From Betaproteobacteria bacterium RIFCSPLOWO2_02_FULL_62_17 (GTDB taxonomy: Bacteria > Pseudomonadota > Gammaproteobacteria > Burkholderiales > SG8-39): 42,326 bases of DNA. Below the pieces are notes generated by a model, which worked only from the letters and a program-made list of their open reading frames with translations, was not told where the DNA came from and did no database searches. Positions within the stretch are counted from its first letter, which is position 1. Every line of letters starts with the position of its first letter. Position numbers and translations under genes: made by a program. The stretch is from positions 1-42,326 of the forward strand of contig MEQV01000279.1 in the NCBI GenBank assembly GCA_001770355.1. Direction: 5' to 3'. Below are positions 1 through 7,561 of this stretch, piece by piece.

Positions 1-590
1 GTGTCGCCGCTGCGCGTCACCGTGAAGGTGACCTGGCCGCCCTCGGTCACCGTCGTCGGACTGGGCGTCAGACTATAGGTGGTCGCCAAGGTGTACTGGT
101 AATTTGCTTCTTGGGCCGGATCGAATGCGGAAAGCGCTTCAATTGATCCTGTCGCCGATTCCAACGTCCAATCCCCGCCGACCGCTGTGGCTCCGGTAAT
201 ATCGGTGGATGCAGCCACATCTGCGCCTGTGGCTAACGCAAGCTGCTCCACGAAACGTTCTCCAGTTGTCCCGCTCGCGACATCACATCCGTAAAGCAAT
301 ATGTCCCCAAACTCGGAGAGCGCGGCGCCGATGCCGGAGAGTTGGTTCTCGTATTGCGGGAGCGTAGCTTCGCTAAGGACAGTTGACCCCAGATAAAGTG
401 CGCCCTCCGAGCCATGCGACAGGATGTGAATCGAATCAATGTCGCTTCGATCTTCAAGCGCTTCGGCAATCTGCACCACGCCGTCCTGGTCGGGGTCTAG
501 CAGGACGACCTCGATACTTGGGTCAAGCGCGGCGACGAGCAGCTCCCAGTCGGCAAGGTGCGTATCGATGAAGGCGATCTCGCGTGGCAT
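1..590 (-). CDS. DUF4347-domain surface protein, N-terminal part (runs off window)
   Basis: This is the first 196 or so codons of a protein that continues past the window edge. The ATG at 590 follows a strong GGAGGG ribosome site. Residues 1 to about 155 form a DUF4347 domain, shown by the start MPREIAFIDTHLADWE, the motif HILSHGSEGALYLG and the motif LLYGCDVASGTTGERFV. After residue 175 the chain changes to a Ser/Thr/Val-rich stretch (PTTVTEGGQVTFTVTRSGDT) like a Calx-beta or cadherin-type repeat. Proteins of this build are usually very large, secreted and surface-bound. It lies in the same direction as, and downstream of, an HlyD/ABC exporter pair, so it is probably a substrate of that type I system; this is inference. 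There is no N-terminal signal peptide, which fits type I export. Confidence 0.85.
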   Translation of the reverse strand, partial: MPREIAFIDTHLADWELLVAALDPSIEVVLLDPDQDGVVQIAEALEDRSDIDSIHILSHGSEGALYLGSTVLSEATLPQYENQLSGIGAALSEFGDILLYGCDVASGTTGERFVEQLALATGADVAASTDITGATAVGGDWTLESATGSIEALSAFDPAQEANYQYTLATTYSLTPSPTTVTEGGQVTFTVTRSGD

Positions 591-803
591 CTTCCCTCCG
601 CCAAGTATCAAAAGTAGCTTGCACGGACTCTACGCGCTATGTTGCATGGAAGGTTGCGCTACTCTTGTTCGCCATCAACCGGCGTACGTGACACCGGCGA
701 AAGCACGCTCGCAGACGCGGAGCGCGATGCCAGTCGCAGTTCTGGTCGTAATACTTTAGTAGGGGGTCGGCAGCGCCACCCCGCTCGCCTCACGCACCAA
801 CCC

Positions 804-2114
804 CTACAACGGCTCCCGCCCCGCCCTTCTCAGGTAATTCGTCACCGGCGCCAGCAGGTAATCGAGAACCGTCCTCTCGTCGGTGATGAAGAATACCTCT
901 GCCGGCATGCCCGCCTGCAGCTTGATTTCGGGGGCCTTCGCCAGTTCGGTCTCCGGGATCTCCACGTGCGCGACGAAGAACGACTGTCCCTGCCGCTGCT
1001 CGGTCAGCCGGTCGCCTGAGACGTAGGTCACGGCCCCCGTGAGCAGCGGCGTCGTGCGCTGCTTGTACGCGGTCAACCTGACGTTCGCGACGACGCCCGC
1101 CTTGAGGTAATTGATGTCCTCGGGCCGCACGTTCGCCTCGACGACGAGCTTGCGTTCGTCCGGCACGATCTCGGCGAGCACCTCCCGCGGCCCGATCACG
1201 GCGCCCGGCGTGAATACCTGCAGGTTCACCACCTCGCCCGCCGCGGGCGCGACGATCCTCTGCCGCTGCGCCGCGTCCTTGCTCGGCCGCAGGCGCTCCA
1301 GCAGATCCACGAGCTTGTCCGTGCTGTCCCGCAACTCCGCGGCGGCTTGCTTGCGGAAATCGTTCCCGAGGGACGAGGCGCGCAGCCGAAGCTCGACGCC
1401 GCGCTGCCGCGTCTTGGCGAGCTCCGCGGTCCGTTCCTCCATCCTCGAGGTGTATTCGGAGGTCGCGCGCTCGAGGGTCATGACGCGCGTCTTCTGCACG
1501 AAATTCTGCTTCGCCAGCTCCGCGTTCATGGCGAGCTCTTCCTTTTGCACCTCCAGCGCGCGCCGCTCGGCGGCGACCTGCCGCTCGAGCGCCGCGGCCT
1601 CGCGTTCCACCTCCAGGATCTGGCTCGCGAGATGCTTCAGCTCGCTCTCCAGCGCCGTGCGCCGGGTGGCATGCAGCGCGGTTTCGCGCTTCATGATTTC
1701 GGCCACCGCCGGTTCCCCGCCGCGCCTGACGAACTCGTCCGGAAACCGCAGCACCGCCGGATAGGCGCTCTCCGCATCGAGCCGCGAGCGCCGCGCCATC
1801 TCGGAGTCGGCGAGCTTCTGCAGCAGCACCGCCTGCGCGTCGACGCGCACATCTTCGAGCAGGATCAACGGCTGTCCCTGTGCAACGCGATCGCCGTTGC
1901 GCACCAGGATCTTGCTGACGAGGCCACCCTCCTGGTGCTGCACCACCTTTCGATTCAGATCCACCTTGACGAAGCCCGGCGCGATCACCGCGCCTGCCAC
2001 CGAGGCAATCGCCATCCAGCCGCCGCCGCCCACCAGGGCGAGGACACTTACGATCGCGCCGGCGCGAATCACGCCCGCGACCGGCGTCGCCGACCGGGTG
2101 TCGATCCTCAGCAT
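804..2114 (-). CDS. Type I secretion periplasmic adaptor, HlyD/PrtE family
   Basis: This is the membrane-fusion subunit of a type I secretion system, bridging the inner-membrane ABC exporter and an outer-membrane TolC-like channel. The 436-residue length is normal. A single transmembrane helix lies at about residues 12-35 (VIRAGAIVSVLALVGGGGW). It is followed by the biotinyl-lipoyl half motif VQHQEGGLVSKILVRNGD, a long Glu/Ala/Arg-rich coiled coil, a second lipoyl half (RIVAPAAGEVVNLQVFTPGA) and a beta-barrel ending near FFITDERTVLDYLLAPV. I chose the ATG at 2114 because it falls two bases after the exporter stop codon; an upstream in-frame start would lie inside the exporter gene. No TolC homologue is in the window. 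Confidence 0.93.
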   Translation of the reverse strand: MLRIDTRSATPVAGVIRAGAIVSVLALVGGGGWMAIASVAGAVIAPGFVKVDLNRKVVQHQEGGLVSKILVRNGDRVAQGQPLILLEDVRVDAQAVLLQKLADSEMARRSRLDAESAYPAVLRFPDEFVRRGGEPAVAEIMKRETALHATRRTALESELKHLASQILEVEREAAALERQVAAERRALEVQKEELAMNAELAKQNFVQKTRVMTLERATSEYTSRMEERTAELAKTRQRGVELRLRASSLGNDFRKQAAAELRDSTDKLVDLLERLRPSKDAAQRQRIVAPAAGEVVNLQVFTPGAVIGPREVLAEIVPDERKLVVEANVRPEDINYLKAGVVANVRLTAYKQRTTPLLTGAVTYVSGDRLTEQRQGQSFFVAHVEIPETELAKAPEIKLQAGMPAEVFFITDERTVLDYLLAPVTNYLRRAGREPL

Positions 2115-2116
2115 CG

Positions 2117-3817
2117 TCAGGTCGTCCCGCCGGTGTGGCCGGGCTCGACGCGCACCAGCCGCGGACCCTGAGAAAGCCACGCCAGCACTTCATCCCTCGG
2201 ACCGAAGCGCGCGATGGTGCCGTCGCGCATGACGAGCAGGCGGTCCACCACCGAAAGCAGCGCCGGGTGGTGTGTGATGAGAACGGTGGTGATCCCGTTC
2301 GTCTTCAGCCAGCGCAGCGCCTGCATCAGGGCGTGCTCGCCCGATGCGTCGAGGTTGGCGTTCGGCTCGTCGAGCACTGCGAAGCGCAGATCGACGTACA
2401 GCGCCCGCGCAAGCGCCACGCGCTGGCGCTGACCGGGCGTGAGCAGCTCGCCCTCGGGCCCAACTTCCGCATCGTAGCCCTGCGGCAGCTGCAGGATCAT
2501 GTCGTGACAGCGCGCGCGCTGGGCCGCCGCAATCACCCGCGGGGAGTCCGGCGGCTCGAGACGCGCGATGTTTTCCGCCACGGTGCCCGAAAACAGCTCC
2601 ACGTCTTGCGGCACATAGCCGATGAAGCGGCCCAATTGTTCCCTTGGCCAGGTCGAAACGTCCGCGCCGTCGACCCGCACCGAGCCGATGCCGGGCTTCC
2701 ACAGCCCCACCATCAGGCGCGCCAGCGTGGTCTTGCCGGCGGCGCTCGGTCCGACCACCCCGAGCAGCTCGCCCGGCTCGATCGAAAAGGTCACGCCGTG
2801 CACCAGCGGCGCGTCACGCCCTGGCACCCGCAATCCCACCCCATCCACGGCGATACGCCCGGCAGGCGTCGGCAGTTCGAAGCTGGCCGCGGGCTCCGCA
2901 CCACGATCGACGACTCTGCGGAGCCGCTGCATCGCGCTCCAGGCATCCACGATCTGCCGCCAATTGCCCACCATCATTTCCACGGGCGCGAGCGCGCGCG
3001 AAAGCACGATGGTCGCCGCGATCATCGCCCCGGAGGTCACTTGCTGCTCGATCACGAGAAGCGCGCCTACCCCGAGCATCAGTACCTGCAGCGCCTGGCG
3101 CCAGAAGCGCGAGGCGCTGGCAATCGCGCCGCCGCGCTCGCTGATGAGGGCGAGCGCGCCGAACGATCTCTCGCTCAGATCGCGCCAGCGCGCCGCCACC
3201 GCGTGCTGCATCCCCATGGCCGCAACGGCCTCGGCGTTGCGCAGCGCAGCTTCGGCATAGCGCCCCGCGGCGCGCCCCTGCCCGCGAACCGCGTCGATCG
3301 CGCGGCGCGAGACGCGCTCGTTCGCCACCGCCAGCAGCACCAGCACGAGTGCCCCCACCACGGAAACGATGCCGAGCACCGGGTGAAACAGGAAGATCAG
3401 CGCGACGAACAGGGGAAACCACGGCACGTCGTAGAGCAGGAACACGTTCGGGCTGGTGAGAAAGGTTTTCACCATCGCGAAATCGCCGAGTCCGGCGGCG
3501 AAGTCGCCGCGCGCGCCGCGGGAGCGCTCGGTCACCAGGCGCGCCAGCAGGTCCGGCCCGTAGGCGCGGTCGAGCACGATCGCCGCCCCGGTCAGCAGGC
3601 GCGCGCGGAAAGCGTCCAGCAGCGCCGAGACCGCGAGCGCCGCGAGCGCCCCGAAGGTGAGGACCCAGAGCGTCTCCTCGTGCCGGGTCGTCAGCACGCG
3701 GTCGTACACCTGCAGCATGTAGAGCGGCGGCACCAGCAGGACGAAGTTGACGATGACGCTGAACAGCGCCGCCGCGAGCACCATCGGTCGTAGCGCCTGC
3801 CAGAAACTGCTCTTCAA
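2117..3817 (-). CDS. Type I secretion ABC transporter, permease/ATPase (PrtD-like)
   Basis: This is the inner-membrane exporter of the type I system. The N-terminal half holds about six membrane helices (first near residues 9-30). The ATPase domain carries Walker A GPSAAGKTT, a Q-loop (YVPQDVELF), a slightly altered signature LTPGQRQRVALARAL, Walker B FAVLDEPNANLD and the H-loop TVLITHHPA. The 566-residue length fits the PrtD family, which lacks the peptidase-like N-terminal domain of HlyB. The start is a TTG with a good GGAGGG site 5-6 bases upstream. It forms an operon with the HlyD gene (two-base gap). Likely substrates are the divergent RTX protein and the DUF4347 protein downstream. Confidence 0.93.
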   Translation of the reverse strand: MKSSFWQALRPMVLAAALFSVIVNFVLLVPPLYMLQVYDRVLTTRHEETLWVLTFGALAALAVSALLDAFRARLLTGAAIVLDRAYGPDLLARLVTERSRGARGDFAAGLGDFAMVKTFLTSPNVFLLYDVPWFPLFVALIFLFHPVLGIVSVVGALVLVLLAVANERVSRRAIDAVRGQGRAAGRYAEAALRNAEAVAAMGMQHAVAARWRDLSERSFGALALISERGGAIASASRFWRQALQVLMLGVGALLVIEQQVTSGAMIAATIVLSRALAPVEMMVGNWRQIVDAWSAMQRLRRVVDRGAEPAASFELPTPAGRIAVDGVGLRVPGRDAPLVHGVTFSIEPGELLGVVGPSAAGKTTLARLMVGLWKPGIGSVRVDGADVSTWPREQLGRFIGYVPQDVELFSGTVAENIARLEPPDSPRVIAAAQRARCHDMILQLPQGYDAEVGPEGELLTPGQRQRVALARALYVDLRFAVLDEPNANLDASGEHALMQALRWLKTNGITTVLITHHPALLSVVDRLLVMRDGTIARFGPRDEVLAWLSQGPRLVRVEPGHTGGTT

Positions 3818-3862
3818 GCCACCCTCCCTCGGCGGTGCCCTATGTTAACCCGCGAAGGGTGA

Positions 3863-3929
3863 CCCGGATCAAATCTGTAGCCGATCTGTAAGCCCCCGGT
3901 CTCCCGCGATGTGGATAATTTGATCCGGG
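3863..3929. promoter_or_regulatory. 12-bp perfect inverted repeat in the divergent exporter/RTX promoter region
   Basis: CCCGGATCAAAT at 3863-3874 is the exact reverse complement of ATTTGATCCGGG at 3918-3929, with 43 bases between the arms. The pair lies between the divergent starts of the ABC exporter (3817) and the RTX gene (3951). Paired half-sites in such a place suggest a shared operator, perhaps with looping. An mRNA stem in the 5' leader of the RTX transcript is the alternative. Confidence 0.5.
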
Positions 3930-3950
3930 GCGCCCTGCAGGAGCGAATTC

Positions 3951-5042
3951 ATGGCACTCGTCGAGTTCGGCAGTGTGGCCGCGGACATGCGGCTTACCGA
4001 GGATTCCTACGGCATCGCGGCCCTGCAGGCGTTCGATGCGTTCTTGACGGGATTCGTCGCGGTTCGCGAGGAAATCGTCGGCACCCCGACGCCCTCGACG
4101 GCGGTCCTGCGCCAGTACGACGCCGGCGGCAATTACGTCACCATCACCGTCAACGGCGATCTCGTCGCCGGGCAGGTCGGCTCGTTCGCGGTGGAGGCGG
4201 CCGGGGTCGTCGAAACCGTCTACGGCAGCTTCACGATCGACACGACGACCTACGACATCAGCGGCACCGCGACCGAGGTGCGCGCGAGCCTGATCGCGGG
4301 CAACGCCCTCCTCGTGCGATTCGCCGGCTTGAGCGTGGCGGTCGATAACGGTCTGCCGGACCTGCCCACCGATGACCTCCTGCTCGCGGGCGCGGACAGC
4401 CTTACGGCAGGCGGCGACAACCAGTACCTGCTGGGCTACGCCGGCAACGACACCATGACGGGCGGCGCAGGCAACGACACGCTCGACGGCGGTGCGGGTG
4501 CCGACATGGCGACGTTCTCGGGCGCGGTGGCGCAGTACGCGTTCATCGGCCATCTAGGCGCGATCTACGTAGCCGACCGCGTCGCCGGGCGCGACGGCGT
4601 CGATCGGTTGCAGCAGGCCGAGTCGCTCCATTTCGCCGGCGACGGCAGCCATGCCGCGCTGGGTTCGCTCGATGCCTTCTCTTCGTTGCAATACATCGCT
4701 TCTTACGTCGATCTGATCGCGGCGTTCGGCGCCGATGCCGACGCGGGGTTCGCGCATTTGGTGGATTACGGCAGATTCGAGGGGCGGACTGCGACTTTCG
4801 ATGGGCTCGCCTACATCGCCTCTTACGGCGACTTGATCAATGCGTTCGGGGCGAACGCCGCGGCGGGCGCGAGCCACTACATCAGCTTCGGCCGGAACGA
4901 AGGCCGCACCGAGCACTTCGACCCGGTGCAATACCTTGCGAACTACCCTGACCTGCAGGCGGCCTTCGGCACTAACACGGAACTAGCCACCATCCACTTC
5001 ATCCAGTACGGCTACGCCGAAGGGCGCTCGGATGAGGGATGA
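3951..5042 (+). CDS. RTX-type calcium-binding secreted protein with three 40-residue C-terminal repeats
   Basis: This is a probable type I secretion substrate of 363 residues, divergent from the exporter genes. The ATG follows a CAGGAG site. There is no signal peptide. Residues 161-187 hold RTX nonapeptide repeats (YAGNDTMTGG, GAGNDTLDGG, AGAD) that bind calcium after export. The C-terminal third is three copies of a 40-residue module starting at residues 247, 287 and 327. Each has the pattern Y-[IL]-A-x-Y-x-D-L-x-x-A-F-G followed by H-[YFL]-x-x-[YF]-G-x-x-E-G-R. Such modules occur at the C-termini of other RTX-linked proteins; their function is not known to me. The N-terminal 140 residues are not recognised. 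It may be a surface adhesin or S-layer-like protein. Confidence 0.85.
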   Translation: MALVEFGSVAADMRLTEDSYGIAALQAFDAFLTGFVAVREEIVGTPTPSTAVLRQYDAGGNYVTITVNGDLVAGQVGSFAVEAAGVVETVYGSFTIDTTTYDISGTATEVRASLIAGNALLVRFAGLSVAVDNGLPDLPTDDLLLAGADSLTAGGDNQYLLGYAGNDTMTGGAGNDTLDGGAGADMATFSGAVAQYAFIGHLGAIYVADRVAGRDGVDRLQQAESLHFAGDGSHAALGSLDAFSSLQYIASYVDLIAAFGADADAGFAHLVDYGRFEGRTATFDGLAYIASYGDLINAFGANAAAGASHYISFGRNEGRTEHFDPVQYLANYPDLQAAFGTNTELATIHFIQYGYAEGRSDEG

Positions 5043-5150
5043 GCACCCGCCCGCCGCGAGGATCGCAACCCGTTCACCGCAGTCACTGAAGCGCACCGCG
5101 CGTTCCGGGGCATGCGTCAGAAATCCAACCTCGTATGGCGAACCAGGAAA

Positions 5151-5391
5151 TCAGACTCCGTGACTTGCCAACGCTCGCCGTTGCGCCTGCTGCAACCGGG
5201 CAACCGCAGCATCCAACGCCGATGGCAGCGGTTCCGAACTGCAGTTGGAGAGGAACGCTTGCCGTGGATCGCGCACCGCCCACACATAGGCGGCGCCGGG
5301 AAAGGCTTCGATCAGGGCGCGAATCCGGAAGGTGTGATTGGGAGACGTGAGCAACAGCCGCCCTGCTCTGCCACCGGCCACGCCGGCCAGA
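5151..5391. repeat. Diverged direct repeat of a sulfotransferase 3' segment (partner 6165-6500)
   Basis: 5151-5238 matches 6165-6252, and about 5241-5391 matches about 6348-6500, in the same orientation with scattered mismatches. Copy 1 lacks the intervening 95 or so bases of copy 2. The two copies bracket the toxin-antitoxin pair at 5478-6070. Confidence 0.75.
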
Positions 5392-5423
5392 AACTCACGA
5401 AAGGTTGTCGATCGCCAATCCAT
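5151..5423 (-). pseudogene. Sulfotransferase C-terminal remnant, copy 1
   Basis: The minus strand encodes GRLLLTSPNHTFRIRALIEA followed by FPGAAYVWAVRDPRQAFLSN, the core of sulfotransferase-family enzymes (the RDP arginine contacts the 3'-phosphate of PAPS). The N-terminal PAPS-binding loop is missing. Just after RDPRQAFLSN about 95 bases present in copy 2 are absent, so the tail SEPLPSALDAAVARLQQAQR joins directly. Both copies end at the same stop context (LASHGV). It is a decayed fragment, not a functional enzyme. Confidence 0.6.
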
Positions 5424-5477
5424 TCATGGGGCGGATCAATTGGTTGCCGGAGGCCGGTGAATATCCGGAAGCGGCGA

Positions 5478-5892
5478 TCAGCCCCTGCCGCCCGGAATGA
5501 CCGTGAATCTGGACCGGTCCGGCAGGCGGTAAACCATGAAGTCGCGGTCCACTGTCCAGATCTCCCGCATCTCGGTACGCCAGGCGGCGTAGAGCAACGA
5601 CGCATCGGCGAAATCGCACGGCGGGTCGGCGTATTTGGCCATCCAGCCACGCATGAGTTCCAGCCCGTCGTCGATCGATACAATACGGGTGTCCGTATCA
5701 GCGACCCAATCCAGCACCAGCCTCTGGCGACGCGCGCCAAGCAGGGCACAGGCCTCGGCAAATAACCGCCCAGGTCGTAAGCCACGTTCCTTCGAAACCC
5801 GCGACGAGCGCCGCAATTGCTGCATGATGCCGATCGCGCCGATTGAGCAGCGCTACGATCGCGCCGGCGTCAACGAGGACGCTATTTCGCAC
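5478..5892 (-). pseudogene. PIN-domain (VapC-like) toxin disrupted by a frameshift
   Basis: From a GTG at 5892 the first frame reads VLVDAGAIVALLNRRDRHHA and LVAGFEGTWLTTWAV, a PIN N-terminus with its catalytic Asp. Near 5755-5765 the frame shifts by one base. The second frame continues with EACALLGARR, then PPCDFADASLLYAAW and IWTVDRDFMVYRLPDRSRF, the second half of the PIN fold with its acidic residues. Joined, the two parts make a normal toxin of about 138 residues. PIN toxins are RNases. The break is a single-base event, so it is either recent inactivation or an assembly error. The GTG start overlaps the antitoxin stop, as is usual for such pairs. Confidence 0.75.
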
Positions 5893-6070
5893 CGAGGGCG
5901 CGACGGATGTACTTCCTGCGGTGCTGCGCGAGATCCACAGGGCCCTCCAGGCAGCCTACGAGACCAAGACGCTTCGCCACCTCGAAGTGCGTCCCCTTGA
6001 CCCGGCCGGCCTTGGGCAACGTGGACGTTTTCACGGCGAACTCCAGAATTGATTCGACTCGAGCAGGCAT
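5882..6070 (-). CDS. Small antitoxin-like protein paired with the PIN toxin
   Basis: This is a 62-residue protein starting MPARVESILEFAVKTSTLPK and ending RRKYIRRALGAK. The ATG at 6070 has a GGAGAG ribosome site six bases upstream. Its stop overlaps the GTG start of the PIN toxin by 11 bases, the usual layout of a type II antitoxin followed by its toxin. I do not recognise a named DNA-binding fold. The antitoxin role is inferred from size, charge and position. It appears intact although its toxin is frameshifted. Confidence 0.6.
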   Translation of the reverse strand: MPARVESILEFAVKTSTLPKAGRVKGTHFEVAKRLGLVGCLEGPVDLAQHRRKYIRRALGAK

Positions 6071-6164
6071 TGTAACTCTCCAAGCTCCGCAAGACGTGGG
6101 AAGAAGCGGCCCCATTCGTCAAGACACCCCGCCGGGATCCATCAGTGCAGTCGCTGCAAGAAAC

Positions 6165-6515
6165 TCAGACTCCGTGACTTGCCAACGCCCGCCGTTGCGC
6201 CTCCTGCAACCGGACGAGCGCAGCCTCCAGCGCCGCTGGCAGTGGTTCCGAATACGCGTCGGCGCGAACCGCGTCCCTGCCACCGCCGCCGCCTTGATGG
6301 CCTCCTGCGCCGCATCCGGATCGAACAGCCGCAGCCGGCGATTGACGGCGGTTGGAGAAGAACACCTGCCGTGGATCGCGCACTGCCCACACATAGGCGG
6401 CGCCGGGGAATGCCTCGATCAGGGCGCGAATCCGGAAGGTGTGATTGGGAGATTTGAGCAGCAGCCGCCCTGCTCTGCCGCCGGCCACGCCGGCTTCGTT
6501 CTCGAGCGTGCACAA
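6165..6515 (-). pseudogene. Sulfotransferase C-terminal remnant, copy 2
   Basis: The minus strand reads GGRAGRLLLKSPNHTFRIRA and then AAYVWAVRDPRQVFFSN, the same sulfotransferase core as copy 1. After FFSN the natural continuation (RRLRLFDPDAAQEAIKAAAV) is in another frame, so this copy is frameshifted. The tail SEPLPAALEAALVRLQEAQR and stop match copy 1. The N-terminal half is absent. Together the copies suggest that a sulfotransferase gene once sat here, upstream of the glycan locus. Confidence 0.6.
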
Positions 6516-6563
6516 ACGGGCGGGGGGGCGGGACAGTTGGCGGGGCGGTGGCCGAACCGGCGC

Positions 6564-6938
6564 TTACTTGCGCTTGATCAGGAACTCCTCGCGTTGCGCG
6601 CCGGCCTTTTCCTTCTCCGCTAGCCACTTCGGAGTCAACCCCCTCCCCGACCACGTCGCGCCGGACTGAGGATCCTTGTATTTCGGTGCTACCTTGCGCT
6701 TCGCGGCCTTCTTCTTCGGCTTCGCCGCTTTCTTGCCTGCCGGCCGTCCCGGTTTCGCTCCGCTCCCGCCGCCCCTACGCTTTCTCCCCGGCGCCTGCAA
6801 TTCATCGAGCGTAATGCCGTAGTCGGCCATTTTCTGACGAATGTCCGTGATCACCGCGCCTACTTCCTTGCGACGCCGTTTCGCGGCCAAGGTCTGCAGG
6901 CGATTAATTTCGCCAAGAAGATTCTTGTAGGTTTTCAT
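6564..6938 (-). CDS. H-NS histone-like nucleoid protein
   Basis: This is a 124-residue H-NS family DNA-binding protein. The N-terminal helical oligomerisation region (MKTYKNLLGEINRLQTLAAK to about residue 48) is followed by a Lys/Ala/Gly-rich linker and the C-terminal DNA-binding motif YKDPQSGATWSGRGLTPKWL. This variant, with WSGRG and a KKAAK-type linker, is typical of betaproteobacteria. The ATG at 6938 was chosen over an upstream start because GGGGAGG precedes it at good spacing. H-NS silences AT-rich foreign DNA, and the AT-richer core of the adjacent island would be a natural target; that link is inference. Confidence 0.92.
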   Translation of the reverse strand: MKTYKNLLGEINRLQTLAAKRRRKEVGAVITDIRQKMADYGITLDELQAPGRKRRGGGSGAKPGRPAGKKAAKPKKKAAKRKVAPKYKDPQSGATWSGRGLTPKWLAEKEKAGAQREEFLIKRK

Positions 6939-7024
6939 GCTCCCCTCCCCAAAGGTCAGTAGGCGGCGCCGGTCAGTCAAATTCTACCGCGCGCCCATTT
7001 TCTCCGAAGCAGCCAATTCGGTTG

Positions 7025-7053
7025 TTGCTCTCGGCCGCGACAATCGCTAATAT
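7025..7053 (+). promoter_or_regulatory. Possible sigma70-like promoter before the MarR gene
   Basis: TTGCTC at 7025-7030 and TAATAT at 7048-7053 are 17 bases apart. The -10 box is good and the -35 box weak. If used, transcription would start near 7060, inside the frame I call for the regulator, so the true start codon could be slightly downstream. Confidence 0.3.
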
Positions 7054-7429
7054 GCTCCGTTCATCGATTGAACGTCCCTCTCAAGTCCACGTGTCCTCGC
7101 ACGAAGAAGCCCACCTCCGCATTTTGAACATCGTCAGCGAGCAACCGGAGATCAGCCAGCGCCAATTGGCGGCACGACTGGGTGTCAGCCTTGGCAAGAC
7201 CAATTTTCTGCTGAAGGCGCTGCTCCAAAAGGGATTGATCAAGGCTGGTGACTTCCGACGGGCGCAAAATAAGCTCCATTACATGTACCTTCTGACGCCC
7301 AAGGGCATTGGACAGAAGGTGCATATGACCCGCGCCTACCTCGCCCGCAAGGAGGCGGAATACGAGGCACTGAAGGCCGAAATCCAATCGCTCAAGCGAG
7401 GAATGAATCCCACCGATGAGTTGTACTGA
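7052..7429 (+). CDS. MarR family EPS-associated transcriptional regulator
   Basis: This is a small winged-helix regulator of 125 residues. The core LNIVSEQPEISQRQLAARLG then VSLGKTNFLLKALLQKGLIK is the helix-turn-helix, LHYMYLLTPKGIGQKV the wing, and the C-terminal helix (LARKEAEYEALKAEIQSLKR) a dimerisation coiled coil. This pattern is that of the EPS-associated MarR subfamily found beside exopolysaccharide loci, and it lies directly upstream of one here. The start is uncertain: TTG at 7022 is also in frame, and conservation begins only near HEEAHLRIL. Confidence 0.85.
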   Translation: MLRSSIERPSQVHVSSHEEAHLRILNIVSEQPEISQRQLAARLGVSLGKTNFLLKALLQKGLIKAGDFRRAQNKLHYMYLLTPKGIGQKVHMTRAYLARKEAEYEALKAEIQSLKRGMNPTDELY

Positions 7430-7561
7430 CAGTCGACGGCTCAATAATGTGATCGACAAGCTCGCGCAGAGCGGCCCGCGGACAGGGGAAAGGGTGGCAC
7501 AGACTGGTCCCCGATGCTCAAACTCGAGAGACGGTGCGGCGTCACGATCCGTAGATATTAG

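Noticed and set aside
790..2193. Long minus-strand frame overlapping the HlyD gene in another phase
   Set aside because: Composition is Arg/Gly-rich and motif-free, while the adjacent frame encodes a clear HlyD protein.
2135..3793. Long plus-strand open frame (552 codons) opposite the ABC exporter
   Set aside because: It is a shadow of the GC-rich exporter gene. The product is His/Arg-rich with no family motif.
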